Assembly (NCBI RefSeq): GCF_002803155.1 | Contig: NZ_NNBP01000015.1 | Location: forward strand, 124,001 to 188,000 | DNA from: Streptomyces sp. CB02959 | GTDB taxonomy: Bacteria; Actinomycetota; Actinomycetes; Streptomycetales; Streptomycetaceae | DNA length: 64,000 nt | Direction: 5' to 3' | Shown: positions 9,049-19,341 of the stretch, piece by piece | Layout of the letters: every line of letters starts with the position of its first letter | Position numbering within the stretch: position 1 is the stretch's first letter | Made by a program: the position numbers and the translations under genes | The notes under the pieces: model-generated | What the model saw: the letters and a program-made list of their open reading frames with translations, nothing else | Told to the model about the DNA's origin: nothing | The model's database searches: none

Positions 9049-10533
9049 TCAGTGGGGCGTGGTGCGTGAGGGCCGAGTTCTAGTCTCAGGGCGGCGAGAG
9101 CCAGGGAGGCGTTGTGGCGGAGAGGGCGGTGGTGCAGGGTCGAGGATGACGGCGCCGGCTTCTCGGGCCAGGAGGCGGTGTGTGCTTTCCCAGGTGCGGT
9201 TTCTGCTGCGGTCGCGGCGTTCTTCCCAGCGTTCCTGGAGGCGCATGCCGGTGAAGATGGCGAGGGCGCAGAGGAGGATGGTGGCGATCAGTGCGTAGAT
9301 CGGGGTGTAGTGGTCGTCGAACATGGATCGGTTTTGGTCGACTTGGCTGGCGTTGATGCCGAAGAAGCCGAAGAGTAGGCCGAGGGTTCCGCTGACGGTG
9401 GTGACGAAGGTGACGGCGACGACGGTGCGGACGCGGCGGCGGTCGGCGGCGCGTTGTTCCATGCTTTCGACCGAGGTGAGTTCTGCGGCGATGGCGTTGC
9501 CCAGGCGGTTGAGCATCTGTCCGATGGTGGCTGCGCGTTCGGTGACTCCTATGGCGGCGAACAGTTCCTGGTGGAAGCTTTCGACGCGTAGGGCGGGGAC
9601 GAGCATGCCGATTTCTGCGCCGGCCTCGACGCTGTAGCTGAGTTCGACTTCGAGTTGGCTCAGCCCGTCGGAGATGTCTTCCAGCGTGGTGCGTCGCTCG
9701 TGCGCATCGCCCTGGCCGGTTGCGCGGTGCCGGAATCGGTGTACGTAGGTGTAGGCGACGGCGCGGATCTCGCGAAGTCGGGCTGCGGAGCCTACGGCTT
9801 GCACGGCGGAGAGCAGGACGCAGTTCTCGATGTAGTCCTGGTGGCCGCAGAGGAGGCTGACGTACGGGCCGAGTGCGCCGATGGTGGTGGGGCGCCGGTT
9901 GAGTTCTGCGGGGTAGCGGATGGAGCTGTGTTCGGCGCGATAGGGCAGGTCGGTGCGGTAGATGACGCGTTGGACGATGTCGCCGTTCGGGGCCTGGTCA
10001 GGTGTGTCGACGCTGCGGAAGACCAGCTGGTGCCGTTCGGGGAGGAACCCTGGGACCGTCCCGTCCCCATTCGGGCCGCAGCCGATCCGGTCTGCCGCGA
10101 GCTGCTCAAGGGGCACTCCTGTGCAGCTGATGCTGGCGTAGTAGAGGTCCTCCAGCAGCGGGATGGCCTCGATGAGAGTCCCGGGGACATCCACGGTCAG
10201 GGCAACTACGACTTGGCCTGAAGGGACAAGGAAGTGCCACAGCTGCGCGGAGACCGGTTCGCTGGCGTGCCAGCGCTGACAGGCAAGGCTGGAGCAGTCC
10301 AGCGCTTCATGTCTGAGCACCCGTGGCAATTGCTGGTCGGAGGTGTTGTAGTACCTCGCCAGCCGCCCCAGATTAAGGACATCCCCTGGGCGCCCTGCGG
10401 CCTGGTCGACCGTTGTCGGGTCGTAGGTCCAGGAGGTCGCGTAGACGGTTGTCAGGCGGAGGGTCTCTCTGGAGGCGTAAGGATCGAAAGGTAACGGGTT
10501 CTGCCCGTCAGAGAGCGTGCCAGCGCCGCTCAC
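9049..10533 (-). CDS. CorA-like membrane protein (divergent metal-transporter family)
   Basis: A 494-residue protein with a large N-terminal soluble domain, a long helical stretch (residues about 250-385) and two C-terminal membrane helices (about 387-410 and 431-452). The first helix ends in GFFGINASQ, in the place where CorA-family Mg2+/Co2+ channels have the GMN loop. The canonical GMN is replaced, so ion selectivity or even transport is uncertain. The C-terminus is Pro/Arg-rich. The GTG start lies inside the 3' end of the upstream phosphotransferase gene (26-base overlap), so the two are one transcription unit. Confidence 0.75.
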   Translation of the reverse strand: MSGAGTLSDGQNPLPFDPYASRETLRLTTVYATSWTYDPTTVDQAAGRPGDVLNLGRLARYYNTSDQQLPRVLRHEALDCSSLACQRWHASEPVSAQLWHFLVPSGQVVVALTVDVPGTLIEAIPLLEDLYYASISCTGVPLEQLAADRIGCGPNGDGTVPGFLPERHQLVFRSVDTPDQAPNGDIVQRVIYRTDLPYRAEHSSIRYPAELNRRPTTIGALGPYVSLLCGHQDYIENCVLLSAVQAVGSAARLREIRAVAYTYVHRFRHRATGQGDAHERRTTLEDISDGLSQLEVELSYSVEAGAEIGMLVPALRVESFHQELFAAIGVTERAATIGQMLNRLGNAIAAELTSVESMEQRAADRRRVRTVVAVTFVTTVSGTLGLLFGFFGINASQVDQNRSMFDDHYTPIYALIATILLCALAIFTGMRLQERWEERRDRSRNRTWESTHRLLAREAGAVILDPAPPPSPPQRLPGSRRPETRTRPSRTTPH

Positions 10534-11413
10534 GGTCGTCCTTCCGTAGAGAGTCCATGCGGATAGCGAATTCTGCCGCCGCTGGTCCGGAATGGACGTT
10601 CTGCATCAACCATGTGGTCATGCCCAGCTCCCGCACGGTGCGAAGCGCCTCATATCCGTGCCAGTCGGTGACATCCCAGTCGTACGTTCGACAGAAAGTG
10701 ATGTAGTCGGCGGGCAGCAGGTCGAACCTGTCAACGGCGATAGCAGTCGGGATGAGGTCCCAGGCGCGGGGGCCGCTCGCGACGGCTTCGTAGTCGATGA
10801 GGAGTACCTGACCGTCGCGGGCCAGCAGATTTCCCCGGTGGGCATCTCCGTGGATCAGCCCTCCAGCGTCATCAGCCATGATGCTGCGGAAGGCCGCTTC
10901 GCTGCGGTCGCACGCTTCGGTGAGGAACTCGACATCCTGCCGTTCGATGCCCTGGGCAAGCGTGAGACGGCGCCGCATGATGGGAAAGGGATCGAGGACA
11001 GGGAGAGGGAAGTCGGGGCGAGGCAAAGCGTGAAGGTCCCGCAGGAGGCCGGCGAGGTCCATCAGGTTGGGTTCGACGTGGCTCGGTGGGACGTACTCCC
11101 AGAACGTAACGAGCCTGCCTTCCGCCTGGACCGGCTGCGGTAGTTCATCGCAGGGTCGGACAGCCGGGAAGCCCTGGGAAGTCAGCCAACGTGAGATCGC
11201 CAGCTCTTTGACTACCTTCCGCTTGATGTCCTCGGTATCGGCCCGGGCCACCCGGACAGCGACGCCCTCGGAGGGCAGCGCGTAGATCGCGTTCTCGCCC
11301 AGTCGCAGCAGATCGGCAGACTGAGACTCCAGTCCCACTTGGCTGCATGCCGACGCCAGGGCTCGTGCTCCACTCGCTTCCGTTAATCCCTCGTGATTCA
11401 CGACTGCGTCCAT
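10508..11413 (-). CDS. APH-family phosphotransferase
   Basis: A 301-residue small-molecule kinase of the aminoglycoside/choline phosphotransferase fold. The catalytic Brenner loop HGDAHRGN and the metal-binding LIDYEAVASGPRAWD follow one another near residues 190-215. The N-lobe contains the expected KELAI segment. The substrate cannot be told from sequence; such chromosomal genes need not confer resistance. A GTG at 11428 is also possible, but GAGG before ATG 11413 supports the shorter form. It is the first gene of the pair with the CorA-like protein. Confidence 0.85.
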   Translation of the reverse strand: MDAVVNHEGLTEASGARALASACSQVGLESQSADLLRLGENAIYALPSEGVAVRVARADTEDIKRKVVKELAISRWLTSQGFPAVRPCDELPQPVQAEGRLVTFWEYVPPSHVEPNLMDLAGLLRDLHALPRPDFPLPVLDPFPIMRRRLTLAQGIERQDVEFLTEACDRSEAAFRSIMADDAGGLIHGDAHRGNLLARDGQVLLIDYEAVASGPRAWDLIPTAIAVDRFDLLPADYITFCRTYDWDVTDWHGYEALRTVRELGMTTWLMQNVHSGPAAAEFAIRMDSLRKDDRERRWHAL

Positions 11414-11944
11414 TCGACCCAGCCTCACGGTCGCGGCTTTGAGCTGTCAAGGACCGTATGAGGCACGGTAGTTGCTTCTGGTCTGGGGGAGGCTGGATGC
11501 AACGTACGTTCGCCGTCAAGGTGACAGGCGTACAGACGGTCGACAGCGCGCGAAACCGGCTGTCAGGAGGCCGCCAGAGACCGAAGCGCTGGACGAACTT
11601 GCGTAAGGCATGTGGTGCCGCTCCACATGGATTCTGCGGCCGGGGCCTGTGCGCGTAGGCGTTACAGCCGCCTGATTCGCTCGGATGGCGACGTTGTTGA
11701 CGGGGCTGCGTCGCCTGCGAAGGTGTCGCTCGACCAGCAGCGATGGCTGGGTGCGGGGCCTGGCAACGACCGGCCGACGAGCTTCCCCCCGACGCACCGA
11801 TCCGGTCACGGCCTGATTACTCGGCCAAGGAGAGGGCTTGTCGGGGTAGTGCCGAATCAGCTTGCCCGGTGCCCGGGTGCTGCGCAGGCCATAGGCGCGG
11901 AGGTCCCATCGAGAGGCGGAGCCGCCGGTAGCCGCGTAGGAGTG
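11414..11944. other. Intergenic region upstream of the phosphotransferase, downstream of eccC
   Basis: About 530 bases with no frame that has both a ribosome binding site and coding bias. It must hold the promoter of the phosphotransferase/CorA-like pair (reading left) and the end of the eccC transcript. No clear intrinsic terminator was found. Confidence 0.6.
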
Positions 11945-14900
11945 CTACTGGTCGGGTTGCCAGCCCAGCTGGATCAGGGATGTGCCGCGTTTGCGGGTGA
12001 TGTAGTGGGCGCGGCCTGGTGGCATGGGGCGGGGGCGGGTGTTGGCGAGGATGTCGCCTTCGTTGGGGTCGCCGGAGAGGATGAGGGCTTGGGCGCCGAG
12101 TTCGGTGAGGCGTTGGAGGACGGGTTCGTAGAGGGCGCGGGAGATGCCGGCGGTGGTGCGGGTGAGGATGAAGTGGATGCCGGTGTCGCGGGCGTAGGGG
12201 AGTTTGTCGGTCAGGGCTGCTAGGGGGTTGCCTGCACTGGTGGCGATGAGGTCGTAGTCGTCGATGACGACGAAGAAGCGGGGGCCCGTCCACCAGCTGC
12301 GGTCGCGGAGTTGTTGGGGGGTGACGTCGGGGGTGGGGCGGCGGCGTTCCACGAGGCCGGCGAGGGCGTTCATGTGGATGTCGAGGGCGTCGTCGGTGGG
12401 GGCGTATTCGAGGAGGTGGGTGGCGGGGATGGCGTCGAGGAGGGTGCGGCGGTAGTCGCCGACGACGATTTTGGCTTCGTCGGAGGTGTAGCGCTCGGTG
12501 ATCTTGTGGGCGATGTGGCGGAGGGCGGCGGTCTTGCCGGATTCGCTTTCGCCGAAGACGAGGAGGAAGGGGTCGGTCTCGAAGTCGGCGTAAGCGGGTT
12601 CGAGGTTGGTTTCGTCGAGGCCGAGGGCGATGCCGCGGTGGGGGAAGTCCGATCCCTTAGGGAGGTGGGCGGCGGGGACGGTGAGGGGGAGGAGGCGGAC
12701 GGCAGGGGCGGAGGGGCCGGACCAGTTTTCTGCGACTGTGCGGACGAACTCGGCGGTGGAGTCGGCGAGTTCGGTTGTGGCGCCCGGTTTCCCCGTATAG
12801 GGCAGGGCGGCGATGAAGTGGAGTTTGGCAGGGGTTTGGCCGCGGCCGGGGACGCCGGGCGGGACGTTGGCGGCGGTCTTGCGGTCGAACTCGGAGTCCA
12901 TGGGGTCGGTCAGGCGCAATTCGAATCGGCCCAGGATTTGGTCCTTGAGGGCTGCGCGGACTTCCAGGTGGCGGGAGGCGGTGAGGATGACGTGGATGCC
13001 GAAGCCGAGGCCGCGGGAGGCGAGCTCGGTGACGACCGGCTCAAGCAGTTCGTATTCATCCTTGAAGGGGCCCCAGCCGTCGATGACGAGGAAGACGTCG
13101 CCCCATGGCTGGTCGGGGAGGTCGCCTTCGGCGCGGCGTCGGCGATAGGTGGCGATGGTGTCGATGTTGTGGGTGCGGAAGTACTCCTCGCGGCGGGCCA
13201 GGATGCCGGCGACCTCGGCGACGGTGCGCCGGATACGTTCGGGGTCCAGGCGGGAGGCGATGGAGCCGACGTGCGGGAGACCGGCGATGGAGCTGAGTGA
13301 GCCGCCGCCGAAGTCGAGTCCGTAGAACTGGACTTCGTGGGGGGTGTGGGTGAGGGCGAAGGCGCTGATGAGGGTGCGCAGGAGGGTGGACTTGCCGGAC
13401 TGGGGGCCGCCGACGACGAGGAGGTGGCCGGTGGCGCCGGAGAAGTCGTGGTGGAGGAAGTCGCGACGCTGTTCGAAGGGTTTGTCGACCAGGCCGAAGG
13501 GGACGGTGAGGCGGCCGGTGGTGGGGTAGTCGGTGGCGTGCAGGCCGCGGTCGGGCGTGGTGGTCAGGGCCGGGAGGAGTTGGTCGAGGGTGGGGGCGGT
13601 GTCCAGGGGCGGGAGCCAGACGCGGTGGGCGGGCGGTCCTTGGCCGTCCAGGCGGTGGACGATGACATCCAGGACGGTGTCAGCCAGAGCGGCAGTGTCG
13701 GCCAGGGCGTCGTCGGTCCGTGTGGTGGCTTCGGGGGCGGGCTCCGCGGCCGGGGTGGCGCTGGCGACCGGAATGGGGACGGGTGTGGCGGTGAAGAAGG
13801 CGGCGCGCTGCTGGATGGGGAGCGCGCCGCGGTCCGTGTGGCTGTTGGGCGAGCGGTAGGGGCCCGAGACGTAGGCAGCCTTGAAGCGGGTCATCTCGTC
13901 CGTACCGAATTTGAGGTAGCCGGAGCCGGGGACGGAGGGGAGGTGGTAGGCGTCGGGGACGCCGAGGGCGACGCGGGATTCGGCGGCGGAGAAGGTGCGC
14001 AGGCCGATGCGGTAGGAGAGGTAGGTGTCCAGGCCGCGCAGCCGGCCCTCTTCCAGGCGTTGGGAGGCGAGGAGGAGGTGGACGCCGAGGGATCGGCCGA
14101 TGCGGCCGATCTGGATGAACATGTCGATGAAGTCAGGCTTGGCGGTGAGGAGTTCGCTGAACTCGTCGATGACCAGGACGAGGGAGGGCAGCGGGTCGAG
14201 GGGGTGGCCGGCGACGCGGGCTTTTTCGTAGTCGTGGATGCCTGCGAAGTTGCCGGCCTGGCGGAGCAGTTCCTGGCGGCGCTGGAGTTCGCCGCGGAGG
14301 GAGTCGCCCATGCGGTCGACGAGGGAGAGGTCGTCGGCGAGGTTGGTGATGACGGCGGCGACGTGCGGGAGGGCGGACATGCCGGCGAAGGTGGCGCCGC
14401 CCTTGAAGTCGGCGAGGATGAAGTTGAGGGTTTCGGAGGAGTGGGTGACCGAGAGGCCCAGGACGAGGGTGCGCAGGAGCTCGGATTTGCCGGAGCCGGT
14501 GGCGCCGACGCATAGGCCGTGGGGGCCCATGCCGTTCTGGGCGGCTTCCTTGAGGTCGAGCATGACGGGTTGGCCGGATTCGTCGATGCCGATCGGGACG
14601 CGTAGGCGTTCGGGTTGGGAGCGGGGGCGCCAGGTGTGGGCGGTGTCGACGTCGGCGGGGTCGCCGAGGTCGAGGAGGTCGGTGAAGTCCAGGTTGGCCA
14701 GGAGTGGTTCGTCCTCGTCGGTGCCGTCCACGTAGAGGGGTGCGAGTTGGCGGGCGAGGGTGTCGGCGCGTTCCAGGGAGAGCAGGTCGGGGGTGCCGTC
14801 GTAGACGGAGACGGCGGATTCCAGACGTAGGCGGGTGGGGTGGGACGTTACCGACAGGCCGCCGCGGGGTTCATCGAGCTCGCCGGAGACGACTTCGATG

Positions 14901-15919
14901 ACAGTGACGCCCTGGAGGCCCTCGGGGGCGGCAAGAGCGGAGTCCGGGGGGACCATGCCGCCGTCCAAGACGATGACGAGATGGGGCTGGTCGAGGAGGG
15001 GTGGGGCGTCTCGGTTGAAGCGGGGGCGGTCGGCGAAGTGGCCGGCCAGGAGGGTTTCGAGTTCGGTGACGTCGTCGGTGAACAGGCGTCGGGTGCCGGC
15101 GCCGTCGGCCGAGCCGGGCAGTTGGGCGTGCGGCAGCCATTTCGTCCACTCCCAGCGCGCGACGGCGCCGGGTGCCGCCACCACGGCGACGAGGAGGTCG
15201 GCGGGGGAGTGCAGGGCGACGAGTTGGCCGATCAAGGAGCGGGCAGTGCCCTGGGCGCAGGTCGGGTCGCCGGAGACTGTGAGGTGGTAGAAGGCGCGCA
15301 GGGAGACCGCGATCGGCATGTTGTGCAGCGAACCGTGGGTGGCGAGGAAGCGCTGCATGATGCCGGCGGTGAGGGGTTCGAGTTCGTCGACCGGGGCGGT
15401 GTCGGGGGCGACGAGCGGGGTGGCCAGTTGCTGGGTGCCCAGGCCGATGCGGGCCTGTCCGAAGTCGGCGTCGCCGATGCGGCGTTCCCAGACGCGGCTG
15501 CCCTCGGCAACGATGGACCACAGCTGGTCGGGGGCGGGGTGGAGGTAGTGCTGGGCGTTGCGCTGGGTGGTGGCCGTACGGCGGATTCGGCGGCGGGTCT
15601 GCGCCAGGTACTTGAGGTAGTCCCGGCGGCTCTGCGCCATCTCGCCCTGGGTGCCTCTGCGGTAGCGGACGATCTGGGCGATGACCATGCCGATCGTCGA
15701 GACGAGCATCAGCGCGCCCATGATGCGCATGAAAGGAGGCATGCCCGGCATGAAGAAGAAGACCACCGAAGAGCCCATACCGATCATCGGCAGGAGCTGC
15801 ATCAGCACGCCCTCCTGCTGGCCGCGCGGCAGCTCAGGCGGGGCCTGAAGGTGCAGCTCGTCCGTGGCGGGGCCGGGCGGAAGCGCTCGGGGTGGGCGCT
15901 TGACGACGATCTGGCTCAC
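11945..15919 (-). CDS. eccC: Type VII secretion ATPase EccC
   Basis: This is the FtsK/SpoIIIE-type motor of the ESX (type VII) secretion machine, here in its single-chain form of 1324 residues. Two membrane helices near residues 40-82 anchor it, followed by a stalk domain. Three tandem ATPase domains have Walker A at about residue 471 (GATGSGKSE), 836 (GGPQSGKST) and 1121 (GESESGKT). Only the first has a full Walker B with catalytic acid (LVIDEF). The second and third read VIDGW and VIDDY, as is usual for the substrate-regulated downstream domains. It is divergent from eccD-eccB-mycP across a 280-base gap. GTG start at 15919. Confidence 0.96.
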   Translation of the reverse strand: MSQIVVKRPPRALPPGPATDELHLQAPPELPRGQQEGVLMQLLPMIGMGSSVVFFFMPGMPPFMRIMGALMLVSTIGMVIAQIVRYRRGTQGEMAQSRRDYLKYLAQTRRRIRRTATTQRNAQHYLHPAPDQLWSIVAEGSRVWERRIGDADFGQARIGLGTQQLATPLVAPDTAPVDELEPLTAGIMQRFLATHGSLHNMPIAVSLRAFYHLTVSGDPTCAQGTARSLIGQLVALHSPADLLVAVVAAPGAVARWEWTKWLPHAQLPGSADGAGTRRLFTDDVTELETLLAGHFADRPRFNRDAPPLLDQPHLVIVLDGGMVPPDSALAAPEGLQGVTVIEVVSGELDEPRGGLSVTSHPTRLRLESAVSVYDGTPDLLSLERADTLARQLAPLYVDGTDEDEPLLANLDFTDLLDLGDPADVDTAHTWRPRSQPERLRVPIGIDESGQPVMLDLKEAAQNGMGPHGLCVGATGSGKSELLRTLVLGLSVTHSSETLNFILADFKGGATFAGMSALPHVAAVITNLADDLSLVDRMGDSLRGELQRRQELLRQAGNFAGIHDYEKARVAGHPLDPLPSLVLVIDEFSELLTAKPDFIDMFIQIGRIGRSLGVHLLLASQRLEEGRLRGLDTYLSYRIGLRTFSAAESRVALGVPDAYHLPSVPGSGYLKFGTDEMTRFKAAYVSGPYRSPNSHTDRGALPIQQRAAFFTATPVPIPVASATPAAEPAPEATTRTDDALADTAALADTVLDVIVHRLDGQGPPAHRVWLPPLDTAPTLDQLLPALTTTPDRGLHATDYPTTGRLTVPFGLVDKPFEQRRDFLHHDFSGATGHLLVVGGPQSGKSTLLRTLISAFALTHTPHEVQFYGLDFGGGSLSSIAGLPHVGSIASRLDPERIRRTVAEVAGILARREEYFRTHNIDTIATYRRRRAEGDLPDQPWGDVFLVIDGWGPFKDEYELLEPVVTELASRGLGFGIHVILTASRHLEVRAALKDQILGRFELRLTDPMDSEFDRKTAANVPPGVPGRGQTPAKLHFIAALPYTGKPGATTELADSTAEFVRTVAENWSGPSAPAVRLLPLTVPAAHLPKGSDFPHRGIALGLDETNLEPAYADFETDPFLLVFGESESGKTAALRHIAHKITERYTSDEAKIVVGDYRRTLLDAIPATHLLEYAPTDDALDIHMNALAGLVERRRPTPDVTPQQLRDRSWWTGPRFFVVIDDYDLIATSAGNPLAALTDKLPYARDTGIHFILTRTTAGISRALYEPVLQRLTELGAQALILSGDPNEGDILANTRPRPMPPGRAHYITRKRGTSLIQLGWQPDQ

Positions 15920-16199
15920 CGAGCATCAATCCCTCGACATGGAGGGAAGTTCCGTCCCGATCGCCCCCTGGCGACGGCGCCCCCCGCGTCAAGCGATCCT
16001 ACTGCCGACTAATGTGACGAGTGGGGAAGGGCCTCACGGCGCGGTGACGCAAAGCTGCGGTGGCTACCACGGTGCGGTGGCACGATGGCGCCCCGGCATG
16101 GGCCGCGTACGGAGCTACCGCGGCGATGAACAAGTGACCGGGTGGCCGCCTGACCGAGTGGCCGGATGAACAGGTGAGCAGGGGGCAGAGCTGAACACG
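15920..16199. promoter_or_regulatory. Divergent promoter region between eccC and eccD
   Basis: A 280-base stretch separates the two outward-reading halves of the ESX locus and must contain both promoters. I could not fix -10/-35 boxes. The eccD ribosome binding site is weak, so its start (GTG 16200 or ATG 16206) is not certain. Confidence 0.5.
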
Positions 16200-17681
16200 G
16201 TGAGCATGAGTACGGGGACCGGCTTCCGCAGGGTCGCGGTGGTCGCCCCCGACAGTCGTATCGACGTGGCACTGCCCGAGAACATCCCGGTCTCCGACAT
16301 CTACCCGGAGATCCTGCGCCTGACCGGCCAGCGACAGCCCCCGGGCGCGCCGACCGGCTACTACCTCTTCCGCGCCGACGGCGGAGCGCTCGACAGCGCC
16401 CGCACACTCGCCGACCAGCGCGTCGTCGACGGCGAGATGCTGCACTTGCGCCCCTTCTCGCAGTCGCTCCCACCGGCGGTCTTCGACGATGTCTCCGACG
16501 CGGTGGCCGCCGCCGTCACCCGTGATCGCCGCCTGTGGAACGACGGCCTGCTGCGCGGGACGGGCCTGGTCGGTGTCGGAGTGCTGCTCACCCTCCTCGC
16601 CCTCGTGCTGTGGTTCGCCGACCCGGTGCGGCACGACATGCACAGCCTGCCGGGCGTGATCGCCGGCATGGCCGGTGTGCTGTTGGCCGCGTTCGCGGGG
16701 GTCCGGGCCCGGGTCTACGGGGACCAGCCGTCCGCCGTCGCACTCGGCCTGGGCGCGCTACCGGTCGTGCTGTGCGCGGGCTCAGGGATCGTCGGTCCGG
16801 ACGCCGGTCACGGGGCCGGGCGGCTGCAGTTCCTGCTGGGCTGTCTTGCCGTGCTCGTCGTCTCCGTTGCCCTGGTTGTGTTGTCGCCGTCCGGTGACGC
16901 GCCGTTCATCGCTGCCACGTTCGCCGCGGCCGTCGGCACCCTCGCCGCCTTCCTCGCCATCATCAGCGAGGCGACGGCTGCTCAGGCCGCAGCCGTTTGC
17001 GCGCCCACGGTCATCGGCTTCATGGCCTTTCTGCCGGGGCTGGCCACGCGCCTGGCCCGGCTCCCCGTCGGGTACGTCACCCCGCGCAGCCTGAGCCAGG
17101 AGTGGGAAGCGGGGGCAGAACTGAGGGGCGGTGAGGAGCCTGTCGGCCCGGACCCCGTCGACGAGGAACGCGTCGCCGCCCAGGCCCGCCGAGGCCATGA
17201 GCTGCTGCTCGGGCTGCTCGGCGGCTGTTGCGCGGTCCTCATTGGCGCAGCGGGCGTCCTCGGCTTCACCCACTCCGCATGGGCACAGCTCCTCGCCCTC
17301 GCCACCGGCCTGGCGACGCTGCTGCGCGCCCGGCTCTTCCGCTACACCACCCAGGTCGCCTGCGCGGTCGTCGCCGGCCTGGCCGCGCTCTCCCTCCTCG
17401 TACTGGGCGTGGCCTCCAACCCGCCCACCGGGATGCTGAACGACTTCCTCACGGGCGACCGCACCCCGCTGGACCTGCGTACGCTGTGGCTGGCGCTCGT
17501 GGTCATCGGCGCGGTGGCGCTGGTGACGACGGTCGCGCTGACCGTGCCGAAGAAGGGGCTGACGCCGTTCTGGGGGCGGGCGCTCGATCTCGCCGACGGA
17601 TTCCTGCTGCTGTCTCTGATGCCGTTGTGCCTGGCGGTCCTGGACCTGTACAGCCAGGCGCGGAGCATGACCAGCGGCTGA
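16200..17681 (+). CDS. eccD: Type VII secretion integral membrane protein EccD
   Basis: EccD forms the central membrane channel of ESX systems. This 493-residue protein has a ubiquitin-like (YukD-type) N-terminal domain over about residues 8-90 (FRRVAVVAPDSRIDVALP, then LADQRVVDGEMLHLRP). It is followed by about eleven hydrophobic helices from residue 115 to the end, with one charged cytoplasmic loop near residues 300-325. This is the normal domain layout and length. eccB follows 87 bases downstream in the same direction. Confidence 0.94.
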   Translation: MSMSTGTGFRRVAVVAPDSRIDVALPENIPVSDIYPEILRLTGQRQPPGAPTGYYLFRADGGALDSARTLADQRVVDGEMLHLRPFSQSLPPAVFDDVSDAVAAAVTRDRRLWNDGLLRGTGLVGVGVLLTLLALVLWFADPVRHDMHSLPGVIAGMAGVLLAAFAGVRARVYGDQPSAVALGLGALPVVLCAGSGIVGPDAGHGAGRLQFLLGCLAVLVVSVALVVLSPSGDAPFIAATFAAAVGTLAAFLAIISEATAAQAAAVCAPTVIGFMAFLPGLATRLARLPVGYVTPRSLSQEWEAGAELRGGEEPVGPDPVDEERVAAQARRGHELLLGLLGGCCAVLIGAAGVLGFTHSAWAQLLALATGLATLLRARLFRYTTQVACAVVAGLAALSLLVLGVASNPPTGMLNDFLTGDRTPLDLRTLWLALVVIGAVALVTTVALTVPKKGLTPFWGRALDLADGFLLLSLMPLCLAVLDLYSQARSMTSG

Positions 17682-17768
17682 AGAGACTGAAGGGCACGGG
17701 CCCCGAGAGCACGCAGGAGTGGACGGCTGCGGAAGGGCCGCAGCGGAGACAGGGGGAAGCGCAGCGTC

Positions 17769-19325
17769 ATGGCATCACGGCGGGACGAGCTCAACGGCTA
17801 CACCTTCGCCAAGAAACGGCTGGTGGCGGCCTTTTTGCAGCCGTCCCCGGACCGTACGGACGAAGGCGCCCCGAGCCCGCTGCGCGCGGTCCTTCCCGGC
17901 CTGGTCATCGCCGCCCTGATCCTGGCCGGATTCGGCGCCTGGGGCATGTTCCGCCCCAAGGCCCCCAAGGGCTGGGACACCCCCGGCGGACACGTCATCC
18001 TGGGTAGCAAATCAGCCACCTTGTACGTGGTGCTGGAGACCGGCGGCAAGAAGCAGCTACATCCCGTCCTCAACATGGCCTCCGCCCGACTACTCCTCAA
18101 ACCCGACCGGTTCGACGTCCTCAAGGTCGACGAGAGCGAGCTGGACACCGGGAAACTCCCGCATGGTCCGACCCTGGGTATCCCGTACGCCCCCGACCGC
18201 CTTCCGGAGGCGGCCGATGCGGCGAAGAGCAAGCGCTGGGCGGTCTGCGAACAACCCGGCGGCAACGGCAAGTCTGTGCAGAAGGCCACCTTCCTCTTCG
18301 CCGACCGCGACGCGGACAAGGTTGAGGGACCGGGCCGCCTGCACGGCGGTCAGACCCTCTACGTCCAAGAGGCCAGGGGGTCCGGGGAGCCCGACGGGGC
18401 CCGCTATCTGATCGATCCGAAGGGCACCAAGTACCTCATCGACGGCGGCAGTGACACGGAACTGCTGCTGCGCGCCCTGGTGGGCAGCCGGCAGCCCCAG
18501 CAGGTCACCAAGGACTGGCTCGCCACCTTCCACGACGGCACACCGATCGCCTTCCCCACCCTGTCCGGGATGGTCGCCCAACCGGCCAACGTCAAGGGAC
18601 TCGGCGCACGCGAAAACCGCATCGGCATGGTTCTGCAGGCGACAACCGGCGACGGCATCCAGCACTATGTCGTGCTCCAGGGCAAGGTCGTACCCGTCTC
18701 CGACTTCGTGGCCAAGCTGCTCCTGTTCTCCCGGCAGACGGCCCCGCTGGAGCAGCACAACCGCCCCACCGAGGTGGACGCACAGTCCTTCACGCCGCAG
18801 GCGCAGCAGCTGTTCGCCGAGAAGCAGTGGCCGCAGGGGGTTGCCGAGCAGGTCAACACCGCCACGGCGCAGGGCGGCCGGGGCACGGTCTGCAGTGTGC
18901 TGCGCGCGGTGTCGAAGACCGGCGGTACGGAGCTGAGTACCTGGGCCGGAGCGGATTTTCCCCAGCAGATCGCCAACGGCGGTACCAGCGCGTACGTCAC
19001 CCCGGGAACGGGCCTGTTCTACAAGCAGATCCAGCCAGGAGACGCCGGCTCCGGGGCGCACTTCCTCGTCACGGACACCGGCCTGCGCTACGGCGTTCAG
19101 ACGAACAACGACAGCAGCGCCACACAATCCGGTGCCGGCGCCGGCACCGCGGGCACAGCCAAGGAGGAGTACTCCGGCGAGCGCCCGCAGGAGACCAATC
19201 GAGCGCAGGTCCTCCTCGGTTACAAGGACGTCAAACCGGTGCTGGTGCCGATGAACTGGTCGCAGTTCCTGCCGATGGGGCCCCGGCTCGATGCGAACGC
19301 CGCCCGCCAGCCCCAGGGCTCCTGA
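17769..19325 (+). CDS. eccB: Type VII secretion protein EccB
   Basis: EccB is a single-pass membrane component whose large outer domain caps the ESX pore. The N-terminus MASRRDELNGYTFAKKRLV is the family signature. One membrane helix covers about residues 38-60, and a roughly 450-residue extracytoplasmic domain contains paired cysteines (AVCEQPGG and TVCSVLRAV). Length (518) is typical. The downstream mycosin gene starts 17 bases after the stop. Confidence 0.95.
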   Translation: MASRRDELNGYTFAKKRLVAAFLQPSPDRTDEGAPSPLRAVLPGLVIAALILAGFGAWGMFRPKAPKGWDTPGGHVILGSKSATLYVVLETGGKKQLHPVLNMASARLLLKPDRFDVLKVDESELDTGKLPHGPTLGIPYAPDRLPEAADAAKSKRWAVCEQPGGNGKSVQKATFLFADRDADKVEGPGRLHGGQTLYVQEARGSGEPDGARYLIDPKGTKYLIDGGSDTELLLRALVGSRQPQQVTKDWLATFHDGTPIAFPTLSGMVAQPANVKGLGARENRIGMVLQATTGDGIQHYVVLQGKVVPVSDFVAKLLLFSRQTAPLEQHNRPTEVDAQSFTPQAQQLFAEKQWPQGVAEQVNTATAQGGRGTVCSVLRAVSKTGGTELSTWAGADFPQQIANGGTSAYVTPGTGLFYKQIQPGDAGSGAHFLVTDTGLRYGVQTNNDSSATQSGAGAGTAGTAKEEYSGERPQETNRAQVLLGYKDVKPVLVPMNWSQFLPMGPRLDANAARQPQGS

Positions 19326-19341
19326 GGAACGAGGAGACGCA

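Noticed and set aside
12311..14515. Long plus-strand frames opposite eccC (329 and 392 residues)
   Set aside because: They are antisense shadows created by the third-position G/C bias of eccC. They consist of Gly/Val/Glu runs and have no family resemblance.
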